A DNA stretch of 64,000 nucleotides from Breoghania corrubedonensis (GTDB lineage Bacteria > Pseudomonadota > Alphaproteobacteria > Rhizobiales > Stappiaceae). Below the pieces are notes generated by a model, which was not told the DNA's origin, made no database searches, and saw nothing but the letters and a program-made list of their open reading frames with translations. How positions within the stretch are numbered: position 1 is the stretch's first letter; each line of letters opens with the position of its first letter. This document shows positions 62,330 through 64,000 of this stretch, piece after piece. The translations under genes and the position numbers were made by a program. Location: the NCBI RefSeq assembly GCF_003053845.1, contig NZ_QAYG01000001.1:1246078-1310077 (forward strand). Direction: 5' to 3'.

Positions 62330-63481
62330 TCAGGCGGCGAGGTCGGCCACCACCGCGTCGAGCACAAAGAAGCCGTCCCGTGTCGCGCGCACCCGCGTGC
62401 CGTCCATCCGCTCCACCATGCCGTGGGAGACGAGATCGGCGAGACGGCGCGGATCGAGGCGACGGCCCGACAGCCGTTCGTAGCGCGCGAGATCGACGCC
62501 TTCGGCAAGCCTCAGACCCATGATCAGGTATTCGTCGCCCTGTTCTTCCATGGTCAGCACCTGGTCCTCGATCATGCCGTGACCTTGCGCCTCCACCTTC
62601 TGGAGCCAGGTCTCGGGATAGAGTTCGGTGGCGGTGGCGCGCTTGCCGTTGCCGCCGGTCAGCCGGCCATGCGCGCCGGGGCCGACGCCGACATAGTCGC
62701 CATAGCGCCAGTAGACCAGATTGTGCTGGCATTCGGCGCCGGGTGCGGCGTGGTTGGAAATCTCGTAGGCCGGCATGCCGTGCGCCTCGCAGGTCGACAG
62801 CGTGACCTCGTAGAGATCGGCGGCCGCATCCGGATCCGGCACGACGAGCTTGCCCGCCTCGTGGAGCTTGAAGAACGGCGTGTCATGCTCGATCGTGAGC
62901 TGATAGAGCGACAGATGATCGGCGGCGAGCGCGATGGCGCGTTCAAGCTCGGCGCGCCAGGCTTCGGGCGACTGGCCGGGTCGGGCATAGATCAGGTCGA
63001 AGGACAGTCGCGGAAAGGTCTCGCGCGCCATCTCGATGGCGCGCAGCGCCGTGTCGACATCGTGCAGCCGGCCGAGAAACCGCAGTTCTTCGTCATTCAA
63101 CGCCTGGACGCCCAGTGAAACGCGGTTGACGCCCGCGGCGCGGTAACCACGGAAACGCTCGGCCTCCACGCTCGACGGGTTCGCCTCCATCGAGATCTCG
63201 ACCGTGTCGGACAGGGTCCAGTTCTTCGCCACCGAGCCCAGGATCGCCTCCACCGTCTGAGGCTTCATCAGCGACGGCGTGCCGCCGCCGAAGAAGATCG
63301 ATGTGACTTCGCGCCCGCGCGTCTGGCTTGCGAAATGGGCAAGCTCGGTCGCAAACGCTCTTGCGAAGCGTTCCTGGTCGATCGCCTGGTGGCGAACGTG
63401 GGAATTGAAGTCGCAATAGGGGCACTTGGCCGCGCAGAACGGCCAGTGGATGTAGATCCCAAATCCCGGGTCCTGCGTCAT
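62330..63481 (-). CDS. hemW: Radical SAM family haem chaperone
   Basis: 383 aa from the ATG at 63481. The 4Fe-4S cluster motif is [17 protein letters not shown], near the N-terminus, with the extra HemW cysteine pattern (CxxxCxxC-x-F). [18 protein letters not shown] and [14 protein letters not shown] follow in standard order. It was formerly annotated as oxygen-independent coproporphyrinogen oxidase, but HemW proteins insert haem into apoproteins. The ATG overlaps the rdgB stop (ATGA), a typical alphaproteobacterial gene pair. Confidence 0.95.
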   Translation of the reverse strand: MTQDPGFGIYIHWPFCAAKCPYCDFNSHVRHQAIDQERFARAFATELAHFASQTRGREVTSIFFGGGTPSLMKPQTVEAILGSVAKNWTLSDTVEISMEANPSSVEAERFRGYRAAGVNRVSLGVQALNDEELRFLGRLHDVDTALRAIEMARETFPRLSFDLIYARPGQSPEAWRAELERAIALAADHLSLYQLTIEHDTPFFKLHEAGKLVVPDPDAAADLYEVTLSTCEAHGMPAYEISNHAAPGAECQHNLVYWRYGDYVGVGPGAHGRLTGGNGKRATATELYPETWLQKVEAQGHGMIEDQVLTMEEQGDEYLIMGLRLAEGVDLARYERLSGRRLDPRRLADLVSHGMVERMDGTRVRATRDGFFVLDAVVADLAA

Positions 63482-64000
63482 GTGGCGCGTGCGGGCTCCA
63501 GGCAGGCGTCGGCGAAAAGCTTGAAGGCACGGGCGCGGTGCGACAGCGGGTCGACCTCGCCTGCACTCCAGCCGTGCTTTTCGTCGGCGCTCATTTCGCC
63601 GAAGGTGCGCTGATGGCCCTGCGGCAGGAAAACGGGGTCGTAGCCGAAGCCCTGCCCCCCGCGCGGCGGCCAGACCATTGTGCCGACAATTTCGCCACGG
63701 AACGTCTCCACATGACCATCCGGCCAGGCGAGACACAGCGCGCAGACGAAACGGCCCGTGCGCTTGTCGGGGCTGGTCGCCCCTGCCTGCTGGAGCTTTT
63801 CCTCCACGTTGCGCATGGCCATGGCGAAGTCCTTGTCCGGCCCCGCCCAGCGCGCGGAATAGATGCCCGGGTCGCCGCCCAGCGCATCGACCGAAAGCCC
63901 GGAGTCATCCGCCAGGGCCGGCAGGTTCGCTGCCGTGGCGGAGGCGCGGGCCTTCAATTCGGCATTGGCCTCAAAGGTGGTGCCCGTTTCCTCGGGCTCG
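63478..64000 (-). CDS. rdgB: Non-canonical purine NTP pyrophosphatase (HAM1), start beyond window
   Basis: Hydrolyses ITP/XTP and their deoxy forms to keep them out of nucleic acids. About 173 C-terminal residues are in the window, and the N-terminal part lies past the right edge. Visible motifs: [42 protein letters not shown], and [27 protein letters not shown]-type ending with SHRARAF. The frame remains open at base 64000. An internal TTG could be mistaken for the start. It overlaps hemW by 4 bp. Confidence 0.95.
   Translation of the reverse strand, partial: EPEETGTTFEANAELKARASATAANLPALADDSGLSVDALGGDPGIYSARWAGPDKDFAMAMRNVEEKLQQAGATSPDKRTGRFVCALCLAWPDGHVETFRGEIVGTMVWPPRGGQGFGYDPVFLPQGHQRTFGEMSADEKHGWSAGEVDPLSHRARAFKLFADACLEPARAT

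Overview
The window is high-GC DNA with dense, mostly real genes on both strands. It looks like the chromosome of an alphaproteobacterium of the order Hyphomicrobiales. Pointers are the ffs-dnaX-ybaB-recR block, the Tim44-MltA-Smr-XRE block, a DUF2852 protein, an intracellular PHA depolymerase and nested palindromic intergenic repeats of the rhizobial type. I cannot name the genus. No rRNA, tRNA, CRISPR array, insertion sequence or phage gene was found.

Layout. 1-4729: lower gallate / protocatechuate meta-cleavage genes (galB, galC) with a TAXI-type TRAP transporter, divergent from a LysR regulator that has two helix-turn-helix domains. 4854-10360: housekeeping genes (dapB, gpmA, HIT protein, SRP RNA, dnaX, ybaB, recR). 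10743-14663: a soluble FIST-domain chemoreceptor followed by two paralogous double-receiver response regulators. 15125-22176: hydroxyproline catabolism (FAD dehydrogenase, 4-hydroxyproline epimerase, deaminase, aconitase-X cis-3-hydroxyproline dehydratase, XRE-cupin regulator, Ldh2-type reductase). 22302-26631: a Nudix hydrolase and a four-gene pyrimidine module. 27128-32950: a polar amino-acid ABC importer divergent from an alpha-ketoglutarate semialdehyde dehydrogenase and an odd proline-racemase paralogue. 33055-40213: the acetone carboxylase operon acxABC and its regulator. 40903-41550: a radical-SAM pseudogene. 41576-50499: folP-folK, MarR, nudC, an Ldh2 oxidoreductase, an MFS carrier, and a pyrophosphatase-domain fusion protein with a HAD phosphatase. 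50503-64000: XRE, smr, mltA, tim44, fxsA, an acyltransferase, polA, a small membrane protein, a metallopeptidase, DUF2852, phaZ, hemW and rdgB.

The most interesting part is 22997-26631. A nucleotide N-glycosidase-like protein, a thymidylate-synthase homologue carrying the Asn-to-Asp change typical of CMP/dCMP hydroxymethylases, and a SAM methyltransferase are arranged as one translationally coupled operon, followed by an amidohydrolase. The first three match the logic of 5-hydroxymethylcytosine formation in mildiomycin and bacimethrin biosynthesis. The methyltransferase would allow a 2-methoxypyrimidine such as the thiamine antimetabolite bacimethrin. The module sits between two halves of what looks like one hydroxyproline-degradation system. 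Other unusual points are a proline-racemase paralogue with a Ser/Thr instead of Cys/Cys pair, a Fis-type regulator lacking the GAFTGA loop, and an inorganic-pyrophosphatase domain fused to an unrecognised C-terminal region.
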